Below, one piece after another: positions 25,527 to 34,497 of a DNA stretch of 64,000 nt (position 1 is the first letter of the stretch; each line of letters begins with the position of its first letter). The position numbers and the translations under genes were made by a program. Source of the DNA: an uncultured Acidimicrobiales bacterium (lineage in GTDB: Bacteria; Actinomycetota; Acidimicrobiia; Acidimicrobiales; SZUA-35). The stretch lies in assembly GCA_938021675.1 (NCBI GenBank), contig CALIFY010000012.1:36194-100193 (forward strand), read 5' to 3'. The notes beneath the pieces are model-generated. The model had not been told where the DNA came from and did not search any database. It saw only the letters and a list, made by a program, of their open reading frames with translations.

Positions 25527-26118
25527 CGCTGTCGTATTCGCCGTCTCGGCTGCCATCATTCTCGGCGGGGCGTTCGGCGTGATCCTGAGTAGCCATCCGG
25601 TGCGGGCCGCTCTGTCACTGATCGCGTCGTTCTTCGGCGTGGCGGTGCTGTTCGTATTGCAAGAAGCCCATTTCTTGGCTCTGGTTCAAGTGGTCGTATA
25701 CGGCGGGGCAGTGGTGGTTCTGTTCTTGTTCGTGATCATGCTTCTCGGCGTCGACCGATCCGAAGACTTACGTTTCGAACCTCTGGCCGGTCAACGGGTG
25801 GCGGCCGGGTTGGTTGGGTTGATGGTGTTGGCGTTGATTCTCGGGGGCTTGTTCCTCTCAGGACCCGGCGGCGACGAAGGTGCGGTGGCCCTCAGCGGCC
25901 AGCCGACCCAGAACGGTACGTTGGAACTTGAGCCGAACAACCCCGATGCCGACGACGACGTCGATCGGTTGGCTGACGATCTGTTCACCCGTAACCTGCT
26001 GGCCTTTGAGGCCACGGCGTTATTGTTGACGATCGCCACGGTCGGCGCGGTGGTGTTGGTCCGAAACCGAGGTGCCGAAGACCTGGTGGTTGACGAACCA
26101 GGTTCGGCGACGCACTAG
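25519..26118 (+). CDS. nuoJ: NADH-quinone oxidoreductase subunit J (cluster 1)
   Basis: NuoJ is a five-helix membrane subunit; its third helix contains the pi-bulge region that switches during turnover. The conserved segment VYGGAVVVLFLFVIMLLGVDR (about residues 60-80) is intact, and the N-terminal HPVRAALSLI is typical. A hydrophilic loop rich in Asp, Asn and Pro (about residues 115-155) separates helix 4 and helix 5. The length of 199 residues is in the normal range. It overlaps nuoI and is followed by a 52-bp gap before nuoK. Confidence 0.96.
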   Translation: MVDAVVFAVSAAIILGGAFGVILSSHPVRAALSLIASFFGVAVLFVLQEAHFLALVQVVVYGGAVVVLFLFVIMLLGVDRSEDLRFEPLAGQRVAAGLVGLMVLALILGGLFLSGPGGDEGAVALSGQPTQNGTLELEPNNPDADDDVDRLADDLFTRNLLAFEATALLLTIATVGAVVLVRNRGAEDLVVDEPGSATH

Positions 26119-26170
26119 GTAGACGCGGAAAGCGACAGGAGAGGGCAATGGAGAGAGGAGCGCGCAGACA

Positions 26171-26476
26171 ATGGAAGTAACCGAGACGTGGTACCTCGTG
26201 CTCAGTGCACTGCTCTTCAGTATGGGCCTAGTCGGCCTACTGGTGCGGCGGAACCCACTGATCATGTTCATGTGCGTCGAGCTGATGCTCAACGCGGTCA
26301 ATATCACCTTCGTCGCCTTCGCTGGCGCCCTCGACGACATCGCCGGCCGGACCGCGGTGTTCTTCGTCCTGGTGGTTGCCGCGGCCGAAGTGGTCGTCGG
26401 GCTGTCGCTCGTGGTGGCATTGCTCCGCCGCCGTCCGTCCGTATCGGTCGACGATCTCACTGCATTGAAGGGCTGA
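26171..26476 (+). CDS. nuoK: NADH-quinone oxidoreductase subunit K (cluster 1)
   Basis: NuoK is the smallest antiporter-like subunit, with three helices and two essential membrane glutamates. Both are present in the usual context: FMCVELMLNAVNITFVAF (Glu about 37) and VVAAAEVVVGLSLVVAL (Glu about 73). The length is 101 residues. A GAGAGGAG site 9-16 nt upstream supports the ATG. A 10-codon ORF (26149-26181) with its own GGAGAGGG overlaps this start; it is probably chance. Confidence 0.97.
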   Translation: MEVTETWYLVLSALLFSMGLVGLLVRRNPLIMFMCVELMLNAVNITFVAFAGALDDIAGRTAVFFVLVVAAAEVVVGLSLVVALLRRRPSVSVDDLTALKG

Positions 26477-26480
26477 GTCC

Positions 26481-28859
26481 ATGATCGATCTCGCCTGGCT
26501 CATCCCGGCGTTTCCTCTTGCCGGGTTTGCGCTACTGGTGCTCTTTGGCCGCCGCCTCGGCGAACCGGGCGCAGGATGGGTGGCAACGGTGGCCAGCGCC
26601 GCGTCGTTTGCCACCACGGTGGCGGTCTTCGCCGATCTCGTCGGTATGGAAGGCGAGGAGCGTTTCCGAGTTCAAACACTGTTCACTTGGATCGCCGCCG
26701 GCTCGTTCGAGGTGGACGCCGGGCTTCTGATCGACCCGCTGTCGATCACGATGGCATTGTTCATCACCGGGGTCGGCACACTCATTCATCTGTACTCGAT
26801 CGGGTACATGCACGGAGACCCGAAGTTCTCCAAGTTCTTCATCTACCTCAACCTCTTCGTTGCGTCGATGTTGTTACTGATCCTCGGCGACAACCTGGCG
26901 CTTACCTTCCTTGGTTGGGAAGGGGTCGGGGCCTGTTCGTACTTCCTTATCTCGTTCTGGTTCTCCGATGAGGCAAACGCATCGGCCGGCAAGAAAGCGT
27001 TCGTCACCAACCGGATCGGTGACTTCGGTTTCATGGTGGCGACGTTCGTGCTGTTTACCAGCCTCGGTTCGATCAACTACGACGACATTTTGACCAGGGC
27101 CGACGAGCTCAGCACCCAGACCGCCACCATCGTCGTCGTATTGTTCATGCTGGCGGCCGCCGGCAAATCGGCTCAGCTTCCGTTGTATGTGTGGTTGCCC
27201 GACGCCATGGCCGGTCCAACTCCGGTGTCTGCTCTCATCCACGCCGCAACGATGGTCACCTCCGGCGTCTTTCTTCTCACCCGGTTGAACCCGGTCCTGG
27301 CCGAGGCCGAGTTGTGGTCGCGTGGCTTGATCGCATGGATCGGGGCCTTGACCGCGTTGTTCGCTGCCACTATCGCCGTGGCCCAGACCGACATCAAAAA
27401 GGTGTTGGCATACTCCACGGTCTCCCAGCTCGGTTATCTGTTTCTAGCGGTCGGCGTCGGTGGTTTCGTGCCTGCCATCTTTCACATGGTGACCCATGCA
27501 TTCTTTAAGGCGCTGCTGTTCCTCGGTTCTGGTTCGGTCATCCATGGGCTACACGATGAGCAGGACATGCGCCGGATGGGTGGGCTTCGTAGCCTCATGC
27601 CAGTCACGGCCTTCACGTTCATTATCGGCTGGTTGGCCATTGCCGGCGTTCCACCGTTCAGCGGGTTCTGGTCGAAGGATGAGATTCTGTTGTTCGCCTG
27701 GAATGCCGATGGGATTGGCGGCAAAGGACTCTGGGCCGTGGGGCTGGTTACCGCCATGCTCACCGCGTTCTACATGACCCGCCAGGTGATCCTTACGTTC
27801 TTTGGACGAACCAGGTTCTTTGACCCGACAGCGGCAGAGATCGACGCTGCAGCGTCTGGCCGCGTCGGCGAAGTGGAAGCCGAGATGCTGGCCGTGACCG
27901 AGGCTCGGATGGCGGCCGTTGCCGCGTTGGAGAAGGCGGCGACCGATGTGGTGAAACGATCGGACGCCGTCAGCAAGGCAAAGACCGTGCTGGTTGAAGC
28001 GACCGCGGCGGTCGGCGCATCTACCGACGGCGCCGAGGGGCACGACAAGCTGGTCAAGGCATTCGACCGGGCGGTAAAGGCAGTGAATAAGAGCGAAGCG
28101 GCCGTAGTCAAGGCGGAGAATGCCGCTGCGGCCGCCGAGGTCGAAGTCGACCAGCTGACGGCTCAGGTCACGGCGACCGAGGCCCGACTGTCGGATGTGA
28201 CCGATGAGGTCGGGCGAGCACCGAGACCGGCGGCCCACGTCACCGCAGTCACCGAAGCGACCGACGCCGGCCCGCTGGTCGAGTATCTCCCCGAGAGCTA
28301 TCACCGGCGACAAGATCAGCACCCTCATGAGTCGCCGGCCACGATGACCTTGCCATTGGTCGTGCTGGCGGTACTCGCCGCCGTCGCCGGCGGGCTCAAC
28401 TTGCCGTTCACGAAAGACCTCCATTTTCTTGAGCATTGGCTCGAACCGTCGCTGTTCGGTAACGAGGCCAAGGTGGCGGCCACCGCAGGAACGAAATGGA
28501 TTCTGGGCGTAGTCGCAGTGGCCGTCGGAGCTGTCGCCATCGTCGCAGCGTTCGGTGTGTACCTCCGAGGTCGTGCGGACCCGGCACAAATCGAGCGGCG
28601 GGTGCTGGCCGACGGCTGGTATGTAGACGAAAGCTATGCCGGGTTCATGGGGGGACCGGGGCGCCGACTGTTCGAAGGTCTCTCGTGGTTTGACCGCACC
28701 ATCGTCGACGGCATCGTCGGCGGGGTTGCCCGCTCGGTGACCGTCGCCGGCCAGTCTTTGCGGGTCTTGCAGCCCGGATTCGTACGAAGCTATGCCCTCG
28801 GTATCGGACTGGGATCGGTCTTGGTCATGGCGTGGTTCGTCGGGAGGCTCTTCCAATGA
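26481..28859 (+). CDS. nuoL: NADH-quinone oxidoreductase subunit L (cluster 1) with coiled-coil insertion
   Basis: NuoL is the distal antiporter-like proton pump. Key segments are present: GWEGVGACSYFLI (pump Glu), AAGKSAQLPLYVWLPDAMAG (pump Lys and the discontinuous helix) and PVSALIHAATMVTSGVFLL. The protein has 792 residues, well above the usual 610-670. The excess is a stretch at about residues 447-610 that is Ala/Val/Glu/Lys-rich, with heptad-like spacing and almost no Pro or Gly (for example AAVAALEKAATDVVKRSDAV). It falls in the loop before the last core helices (TLPLVVLAVLAAVAGG resumes the membrane domain). The C-terminal lateral-helix region and final helix follow. Base composition of the insert matches its surroundings. 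Confidence 0.96.
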   Translation: MIDLAWLIPAFPLAGFALLVLFGRRLGEPGAGWVATVASAASFATTVAVFADLVGMEGEERFRVQTLFTWIAAGSFEVDAGLLIDPLSITMALFITGVGTLIHLYSIGYMHGDPKFSKFFIYLNLFVASMLLLILGDNLALTFLGWEGVGACSYFLISFWFSDEANASAGKKAFVTNRIGDFGFMVATFVLFTSLGSINYDDILTRADELSTQTATIVVVLFMLAAAGKSAQLPLYVWLPDAMAGPTPVSALIHAATMVTSGVFLLTRLNPVLAEAELWSRGLIAWIGALTALFAATIAVAQTDIKKVLAYSTVSQLGYLFLAVGVGGFVPAIFHMVTHAFFKALLFLGSGSVIHGLHDEQDMRRMGGLRSLMPVTAFTFIIGWLAIAGVPPFSGFWSKDEILLFAWNADGIGGKGLWAVGLVTAMLTAFYMTRQVILTFFGRTRFFDPTAAEIDAAASGRVGEVEAEMLAVTEARMAAVAALEKAATDVVKRSDAVSKAKTVLVEATAAVGASTDGAEGHDKLVKAFDRAVKAVNKSEAAVVKAENAAAAAEVEVDQLTAQVTATEARLSDVTDEVGRAPRPAAHVTAVTEATDAGPLVEYLPESYHRRQDQHPHESPATMTLPLVVLAVLAAVAGGLNLPFTKDLHFLEHWLEPSLFGNEAKVAATAGTKWILGVVAVAVGAVAIVAAFGVYLRGRADPAQIERRVLADGWYVDESYAGFMGGPGRRLFEGLSWFDRTIVDGIVGGVARSVTVAGQSLRVLQPGFVRSYALGIGLGSVLVMAWFVGRLFQ

Positions 28860-30577
28860 GTACCACAACGGTGTTGGCCGCCGAGGCCGCAACCTTTCCT
28901 GTCCTTCCCGCTCTGATCGTGATCCCGGTGGTAACCGCGGTCATCATCGGGCTGTTGCCCGCCTCCCGGGCTGACTATTCCAAATTGGCGGCTCTGATCG
29001 GGTCGTCGATCGCCGGAATTCTCACGGTGTACGTCTTGTGGAATTTCGACGCCGCAGATGGTGGCCTCCAGTTCGTCAGCCAACAGAGCTGGGTCGGCGA
29101 CCTCGGCTTGAGTTGGTTTCTCGCCGTCGACGGGATCTCGCTGTTCCTCGTGGTTCTGACCGGTTTGTTATTTCCTGTCGCCATCGTTACCACCGAGCCC
29201 CACCACGACCCCAAACCGTATTACCTGTGGTTGATGTTGCTCATGGCTGGTTCGTTTGGTGCGTTCCTGGCCCTCGACCTACTCCTCTTCTTCTTGTTCT
29301 TCGAGATCGTGCTGGTCCCGATGTATTTCTTGATCGGTGGATGGGGGCACGGCAACCGCGTGTATGCGGCCATGAAGTTCTTCCTTTACACGATGGCGGC
29401 CTCGGCATTGATGCTGGTAGGCATCGTGGCGCTCGTCTTCCTGGCCCGAGACGACACCGGCGGTCCGACGTTCAATGTCGTCACGCTGGCGAGCCAGCAT
29501 CGCCTTTCCAGCACCGCGGCACTGCTGGTGTTTGCGTCGTTCGCCTTGGCCTTCGCGGTCAAAGTCCCGGTCTTTCCGGTCCACACCTGGCTGCCGGATG
29601 CTCACACCGAGGCCCCGACTGCCGGTTCGGTCATCTTGGCTGGCGTCATGCTGAAGCTCGGGACCTACGGCTTGATCCGATTCGGGCTGTTCTTGTTCCC
29701 GGCCACCGTTCGGGATTTGGCCCCGGTCTTTCTCACCCTCGGCGTGATCGGCATCGTGTATGGGGCGGCGGTCGCCACGATGCAGCGCGACTTGAAAAGG
29801 TTGGTCGCGTACTCTTCGGTCGCCCATATGGGGTTTGTGGTACTGGGGATTTTCGCCATCAACAGCCAGGGCCTGACCGGCTCGGTGGTACAGATGATCA
29901 ATCACGGCATCTCTACCGGCGCGTTGTTCATCTTGGTCGGATGGGTGTATGAGCGACGTCACACCCGTCAGATAGAAGCGCTTGGCGGCTTGCAATCGGC
30001 TGCGCCGGTCATGGCCGGAGTCTTCACCTTGGTCATGTTGTCGAGCATCGGGCTTCCCGGACTCAACGGCTTTGTCGGTGAGTTCCTCATCCTGCTCGGA
30101 ACGTTCTCCGCCGCGCCATGGTGGGCGGTGGTGGCCGCGACCGGGGTGATTCTGGCCGCCCTCTATCTCCTGTGGGCCTACCAGCGAAGTTTCCATGGAC
30201 CGGCCGAGGGTGACAACGCAACGATGGAAGACCTTCGGCTTACCGAACTGTTTGGCATCGCACCACTGTTGATCTTGATCGTGTTCCTCGGGGTGTATCC
30301 CAAACCGATGATCGATCGGATCGAGCCAACGGTTGACGTGCTGATCGAGCATGTCGAGGATCGCGTGCCGGATTTTGCAGAGGATGAGCCCGACCGGTTG
30401 CGTCGAGCCGGCACCGACGGGTTGATCGATGCTGCCAACGAAGCTCACAGCGAGACCGAAGAGCACGGCGGAACCGAAGATCACGGCGAAACCGAAACCG
30501 AAGCCGAAGATCATGGCGAGACCGATGCCAGCAGCGAGACCGAGGCCGGCGGGACTGAAGCCGGAGAGGGAGAGTGA
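28856..30577 (+). CDS. nuoM: NADH-quinone oxidoreductase subunit M (cluster 1) with His/Glu-rich tail
   Basis: NuoM is the middle antiporter-like pump. The start ATG 28856 overlaps the nuoL stop and has GGGAGG eight nt before it. Core motifs are intact: LFFLFFEIVLVPMYFLIGGW (Glu), KVPVFPVHTWLPDAHTEAP (Lys/His) and RLVAYSSVAHMGFV. Of 573 residues, the last 45 form an unusual tail made of E/D-H-G-E/T units (HGGTEDHGETETEAEDHGET), with three His among many Glu. Such a tail is cytosolic and could bind divalent metal. The gene overlaps nuoN. Confidence 0.97.
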   Translation: MSTTTVLAAEAATFPVLPALIVIPVVTAVIIGLLPASRADYSKLAALIGSSIAGILTVYVLWNFDAADGGLQFVSQQSWVGDLGLSWFLAVDGISLFLVVLTGLLFPVAIVTTEPHHDPKPYYLWLMLLMAGSFGAFLALDLLLFFLFFEIVLVPMYFLIGGWGHGNRVYAAMKFFLYTMAASALMLVGIVALVFLARDDTGGPTFNVVTLASQHRLSSTAALLVFASFALAFAVKVPVFPVHTWLPDAHTEAPTAGSVILAGVMLKLGTYGLIRFGLFLFPATVRDLAPVFLTLGVIGIVYGAAVATMQRDLKRLVAYSSVAHMGFVVLGIFAINSQGLTGSVVQMINHGISTGALFILVGWVYERRHTRQIEALGGLQSAAPVMAGVFTLVMLSSIGLPGLNGFVGEFLILLGTFSAAPWWAVVAATGVILAALYLLWAYQRSFHGPAEGDNATMEDLRLTELFGIAPLLILIVFLGVYPKPMIDRIEPTVDVLIEHVEDRVPDFAEDEPDRLRRAGTDGLIDAANEAHSETEEHGGTEDHGETETEAEDHGETDASSETEAGGTEAGEGE

Positions 30578-32223
30578 TGGTGTTGGCCACCACCGATTCT
30601 GGCGACGTCGTCGTTGGCCAACCGGGCCTGGTAGAGCTCCCGCACATCGACTGGGTGCTGTTGGCGCCGTTTTTGGTGATGGCGTTAGGCGGCATCCTTT
30701 TGATTACCGCCACGTCGGTCGTTCCGATTCTGCGGAGCCGTGGGTTCCCGGCCGCGTTTACGGTCTTGACCGCAGCCCTTTCCGCCGCGTTTCTCGTACC
30801 GGTCTGGGATCGGATCGATGGCGGGGCACAATCGGTGGCCGGTGGGGCGCTGGCGATAGACGGATTTTCGGTCTTCGTGTGGGGCGTGATCGCCACCTCG
30901 GTGTTTCTTGTTGCCGCATTGCTCGATGCGTATCTCCGCCGAGAAGGATTTGATGGTCCGGAGTGGTACGTCCTGATGCTGATGTCGGCCGCTGGCGGCA
31001 TGTTGCTGGCCGCATCGCAGGAGCTCATTCTTTCGTTTCTCGGTCTCGAGATTCTGTCGATTGCGGTCTACGTGCTGGCCGCGCTACACCTCCGCCGGTC
31101 GGATTCTCAAGAGGCGGCGTTCAAGTACTTCATCTTGGGGGCGTTGTCGTCGGCGCTGTTCCTCTACGGCATCGCGTTGGTTTACGGCGCAACCGGTTCG
31201 ACGTCGTTGGCTGGAATCGCCGGCGCACGAGCCGACAACCCGGCGGGGCTCAACCCGCTTGAGAACTCCTCGCTGGTGCTGGTCGGGCTGGCGTTGATCG
31301 TCATCGGGTTCGCCTTCAAGGTGTCGGCGGTGCCATTCCACATGTGGACCCCGGACGTCTACGAAGGCTCGCCGACGCCGGTTGTTGCATTCATGGCATC
31401 GGGGGTCAAGGTCGCCGGATTCGCCGGAATGGCTCGGGTGCTGTGGCAAGGCTTCGGGTTCTATTGGGAGGATTGGCGGCCGATCGTCATCGTGTTGGCG
31501 GGCCTGAGTTTCGTGGTGGGATCGTTCCTCGCCCTGGCTCAAACGAACGTCAAACGGATGCTGGCTTTTTCCTCGATCAACCACGCTGGCTTCATGCTGG
31601 CGGCCCTTCAGGCCATTCCGTCAGATGAGTTTGTGTCGACCGCTCTGGCCGGCCAAGCCTTGCTCTTCTACCTATTGGCGTACACGGTGATGGTGGTCGG
31701 CACGTTTGGAGTGATGACCCTGGTCGGGCGTCGCGGCGATGACGCTCATTCGCTCGACGACTACCGCGGTTTGGCCAAACGGCGTCCGGTGCTCGCTGGG
31801 TTGATGGCGGTGCTGTTGTTCGGACAAGCCGGTATCCCCTTTACCTCTGGGTTCTTTGCCAAGTTCCGGGTGATCGCCGCCACGGTCGAGAGCGGCGCCT
31901 ACGTGTTGGCTGGCCTTGCGATGCTGGCGGCGGTTGTGGCCGCGGTGCTCTACTTGCGGATCGTGGTGTCGATGTACCTCACCGGTGAGCCCGTGGTGGC
32001 CCACGCCGCCACCGATGAGGTCGCGGTCGATGATGACGTGACCGGCCACGGTGAAAGTGACGCCGCCAACCTCGACGATGGCGACGGGCCGATCGTCCTT
32101 CCAAAGGCGGCGATGGCGTCGATCATCATCGCCGCGTTCGTAACCGTCCTTCTCGGCCTGCTGCCCGGATTGCTCGGCGGAGTATTGACCGAGGCCGCTG
32201 ACGCGCTGGCCGCTCTGAAGTAG
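30577..32223 (+). CDS. nuoN: NADH-quinone oxidoreductase subunit N (cluster 1)
   Basis: NuoN is the third antiporter-like subunit. I take ATG 30577 (sharing the A of the nuoM stop); a GTG three nt earlier is equally possible. Motifs include LSFLGLEILSIAVYVLAAL (Glu), FAFKVSAVPFHMWTPDVYEG (Lys) and NVKRMLAFSSINHAGFM. The 548-residue protein has an Asp-rich hydrophilic loop between the last two helices (VDDDVTGHGESDAANLDDGD). It is the last gene of cluster 1 and meets the convergent dihydrouridine synthase gene with only 3 bp between stops. Confidence 0.97.
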   Translation: MVLATTDSGDVVVGQPGLVELPHIDWVLLAPFLVMALGGILLITATSVVPILRSRGFPAAFTVLTAALSAAFLVPVWDRIDGGAQSVAGGALAIDGFSVFVWGVIATSVFLVAALLDAYLRREGFDGPEWYVLMLMSAAGGMLLAASQELILSFLGLEILSIAVYVLAALHLRRSDSQEAAFKYFILGALSSALFLYGIALVYGATGSTSLAGIAGARADNPAGLNPLENSSLVLVGLALIVIGFAFKVSAVPFHMWTPDVYEGSPTPVVAFMASGVKVAGFAGMARVLWQGFGFYWEDWRPIVIVLAGLSFVVGSFLALAQTNVKRMLAFSSINHAGFMLAALQAIPSDEFVSTALAGQALLFYLLAYTVMVVGTFGVMTLVGRRGDDAHSLDDYRGLAKRRPVLAGLMAVLLFGQAGIPFTSGFFAKFRVIAATVESGAYVLAGLAMLAAVVAAVLYLRIVVSMYLTGEPVVAHAATDEVAVDDDVTGHGESDAANLDDGDGPIVLPKAAMASIIIAAFVTVLLGLLPGLLGGVLTEAADALAALK

Positions 32224-32226
32224 GTC

Positions 32227-33393
32227 TTAGCCGCCGGAGGCGGCGCTATCGCCGTCGGGGTCAGCGGTGGCGCTGTCGTATGGATCGTCGAGCCACCGGT
32301 CGGGAAGGGCCACCACCTGAGGGCCACGGGTGTGGCCACGGGCCACACGTCGGTTCTCGGAGGGAAGCTCGGCGACCGGCACGGTGGCCAAGAGGTGGTC
32401 GAGCTGCGCCAGATCGTTGATCTGGCCAAGCGCTCCTCTGAGCTCACCACCGACCGGGTAGCCCTTCAGGTACCAGGCGGTGTGTTTGCGGAACTCCCGT
32501 ATCCCTTTGTGTTCCCCAAACCAGTCGACGAGCATGCGGGCGTGTTCGGCCATGATCGTCGTGACCTCGTCGGTTGCCGGAGCGTCGGGGACCGGTCGCC
32601 CCTCGAAGGCCGCCGCCAGCTGGCCGAAGAGCCACGGCCGCCCGAGGCAGCCCCGCCCGATCACCACGCCGTCGCAACCGGTCTGCGCCATCATGGCAAC
32701 GGCATCGTTTGCCTCCCAGATGTCGCCGTTGCCAAGCACGGGGATGGTGGCCACCGCCTCTTTAAGTTTGGCGATGGCCGACCAGTCGGCGACGCCGGCG
32801 TAGAGCTGCTCGACGGTTCTCCCGTGGAGGGCCACCGCGGCCACCCCGAGGTCCTCGGCGATTCGCCCCGCGTCCAAGTACGTCTGGTGGTCGTCGTCGA
32901 TCCCAATCCGGAACTTGACGGTAACGGGCACAGGGTTGATGCCGGCGGTAGTTGCCGCGGCGACCGCGGCCTGCACGACATCGTGGTAGAGCCGTCGCTT
33001 GTACGGAAGGGCACCGCCGCCTCCGGACCGGGTTACTTTGCGAACCGGGCAACCGAAGTTCAGGTCGATGTGGTCGACGCGGTCTTGTCCGACCAGTAGC
33101 TCGACGGCTCGGCCCACATAGTGCGGTTCAACCCCGGCCAGTTGGAGGCTCCGTGGCGTTTCGTCCGGAGCGAAGCTGGCCAGTTTGTCGGTCTTTTCGT
33201 TTCCCTCGCACAGGGCTCGGGCGGAAATCATTTCGCTCACGTACAACCCCGCCCCGTACCGTCGACAAAGCCGGCGGAACGGGGCGTTCGTCACCCCAGC
33301 CATCGGGGCCAGGACGACGGGCATGTCGACGTCGATCGGACCGATTCGAAGCGGTCGGAGGGCCGGGCTGGCCGTCGTTGCGAACGAGTTCAC
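32227..33393 (-). CDS. tRNA-dihydrouridine synthase (DusB-type)
   Basis: Dus enzymes use FMN and NADPH to reduce specific uridines of tRNA. The family marks are all present: PMAGVTNAPFRRLCRRYGA near the N-terminus, NFGCPVRKVTRSGGGGAL with the catalytic Cys (about residue 100), HGRTVEQLYAG (FMN phosphate site) and PVLGNGDIW followed by VIGRGCLGRPW. I chose GTG 33393 because the protein then begins directly before the barrel (VNSFATTASPALRPLRIGPI); the longer frame adds an Arg-rich, unlikely N-terminus. The C-terminal 40 residues after the Dus domain are Asp-rich. The modified position in tRNA is not predictable here. Confidence 0.94.
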   Translation of the reverse strand: MNSFATTASPALRPLRIGPIDVDMPVVLAPMAGVTNAPFRRLCRRYGAGLYVSEMISARALCEGNEKTDKLASFAPDETPRSLQLAGVEPHYVGRAVELLVGQDRVDHIDLNFGCPVRKVTRSGGGGALPYKRRLYHDVVQAAVAAATTAGINPVPVTVKFRIGIDDDHQTYLDAGRIAEDLGVAAVALHGRTVEQLYAGVADWSAIAKLKEAVATIPVLGNGDIWEANDAVAMMAQTGCDGVVIGRGCLGRPWLFGQLAAAFEGRPVPDAPATDEVTTIMAEHARMLVDWFGEHKGIREFRKHTAWYLKGYPVGGELRGALGQINDLAQLDHLLATVPVAELPSENRRVARGHTRGPQVVALPDRWLDDPYDSATADPDGDSAASGG

Positions 33394-33520
33394 CCATCCA
33401 GCATGCCAACAAAGTCTGCTCGTGCCGCCACCGACGATGGTCGGCGTGACATGAGGGCGCCGGGGGTTGCGGCGACGCCTCGACGATGGGGCGTCGCTCC
33501 GCAACGGTAGGTACGACCCG

Positions 33521-34318
33521 TCAGGGAGTCTCGCCGCTCCGGGTTATCGCCGCCGTACCGAACGGTCCGAAGTCGGCGATTGCTGTTGAGCCGACCGGCA
33601 AGGGGCTGACCTGTGTACAGGTTCCGGTCGTGATGATCTGGCCGGCGGTCAACCCGATACCGCGGGCCGACAGGTGCGTCAGAAGCCAAGCCACGGCATC
33701 CAGCGGGTGCCCGAGCACGTCAGATCCGGTTCCTGCGCCGGTCACCGTCCCATCGACGCTCATCGACACCGCAGCGGTGGTCAAATCGACGTTGCGCCAG
33801 TCTTCGGTGCCCGGACCAACTACGAGATGGGCGTTGGCTCCGGCGTCGGCGATCAACGCCAGGATTGGGATTGCCGGGAACCCGACGATTCGAGGATCGA
33901 CGACCTCGATAGCGGGGTGAAGAGTTGACAGAGCCGCCTCGATTTCCGGCCTGGTATATGGCTCGGACCGGGCTGGGAGATCGGCTCCGACGGTAAAGGC
34001 GAACTCGCCTTCCAGCATCGGTTGGTGAACGTCGGCCGGGCCGAGGACGACTGGTTCAGCGGTGGTGCCGGATTGGATCGGACGGTAGATACGACCGCTA
34101 AACGGCCCGTCGGTGCCGAGCAATTCTTGGGCCCGTGGAGAGGTGCAACCAATCTTCCATCCGTTGACCGTCCAACCGCTGAGGCTGGCTACTCGATCGG
34201 CGAGCTCGAGTGCCTCGGCGGTCGACGAGAGGGCGGGTTCGATGGCATCGATCCGAGTGTGTTGTTGACGGGCCGAGATCAGCGACTCGGCCATGGAGGC
34301 CAACGGTGTAGAGTCCAT
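33521..34318 (-). CDS. 2-keto-4-pentenoate hydratase / FAH-superfamily protein
   Basis: A 265-residue member of the fumarylacetoacetate hydrolase superfamily closest to MhpD-type 2-hydroxypenta-2,4-dienoate hydratases. Visible marks are GWKIGCTSPRAQELLG near residue 55, the metal-binding LEGEFAFTVG (about residue 103, the ExE pattern), IEVVDPRIVGFP (about residue 138) and the C-terminal LTAGQIITTGTCT. The start chosen is ATG 34318; a longer form begins at GTG 34351. It stands alone between dus and a lipoprotein gene, with no aromatic-degradation genes nearby, so the substrate cannot be stated. Confidence 0.88.
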   Translation of the reverse strand: MDSTPLASMAESLISARQQHTRIDAIEPALSSTAEALELADRVASLSGWTVNGWKIGCTSPRAQELLGTDGPFSGRIYRPIQSGTTAEPVVLGPADVHQPMLEGEFAFTVGADLPARSEPYTRPEIEAALSTLHPAIEVVDPRIVGFPAIPILALIADAGANAHLVVGPGTEDWRNVDLTTAAVSMSVDGTVTGAGTGSDVLGHPLDAVAWLLTHLSARGIGLTAGQIITTGTCTQVSPLPVGSTAIADFGPFGTAAITRSGETP

Positions 34319-34497
34319 GTTCGGACCGTAGCGGTTTCCCACAGGAGACACATAGCCGGGTTGGCTAGGGTAGGGAGCTTGCCCATGGTGTATACAGAGT
34401 CAGGTCTTCGGCCGCTGACGCCAGCGAGGCGACGCAGCTGACAAGCTGGCGACACCGGCATTGCATCCATTGCTTGGCTGGATGGGGAAGGCGAGAG

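Noticed and set aside
26149..26181. Ten-codon ORF overlapping the nuoK1 start
   Set aside because: It has a purine-rich site upstream, but the peptide (MERGARRQWK) is encoded by the nuoK ribosome site itself and is probably accidental.
27549..28892. 447-codon reverse-strand open frame opposite nuoL1
   Set aside because: It is antisense to a fully conserved nuoL; low-complexity His/Arg-rich product with no family marks.
29279..30514. 411-codon reverse-strand open frame opposite nuoM1
   Set aside because: It is antisense to nuoM, with a composition typical of shadow frames (Gln, His, Asp runs).
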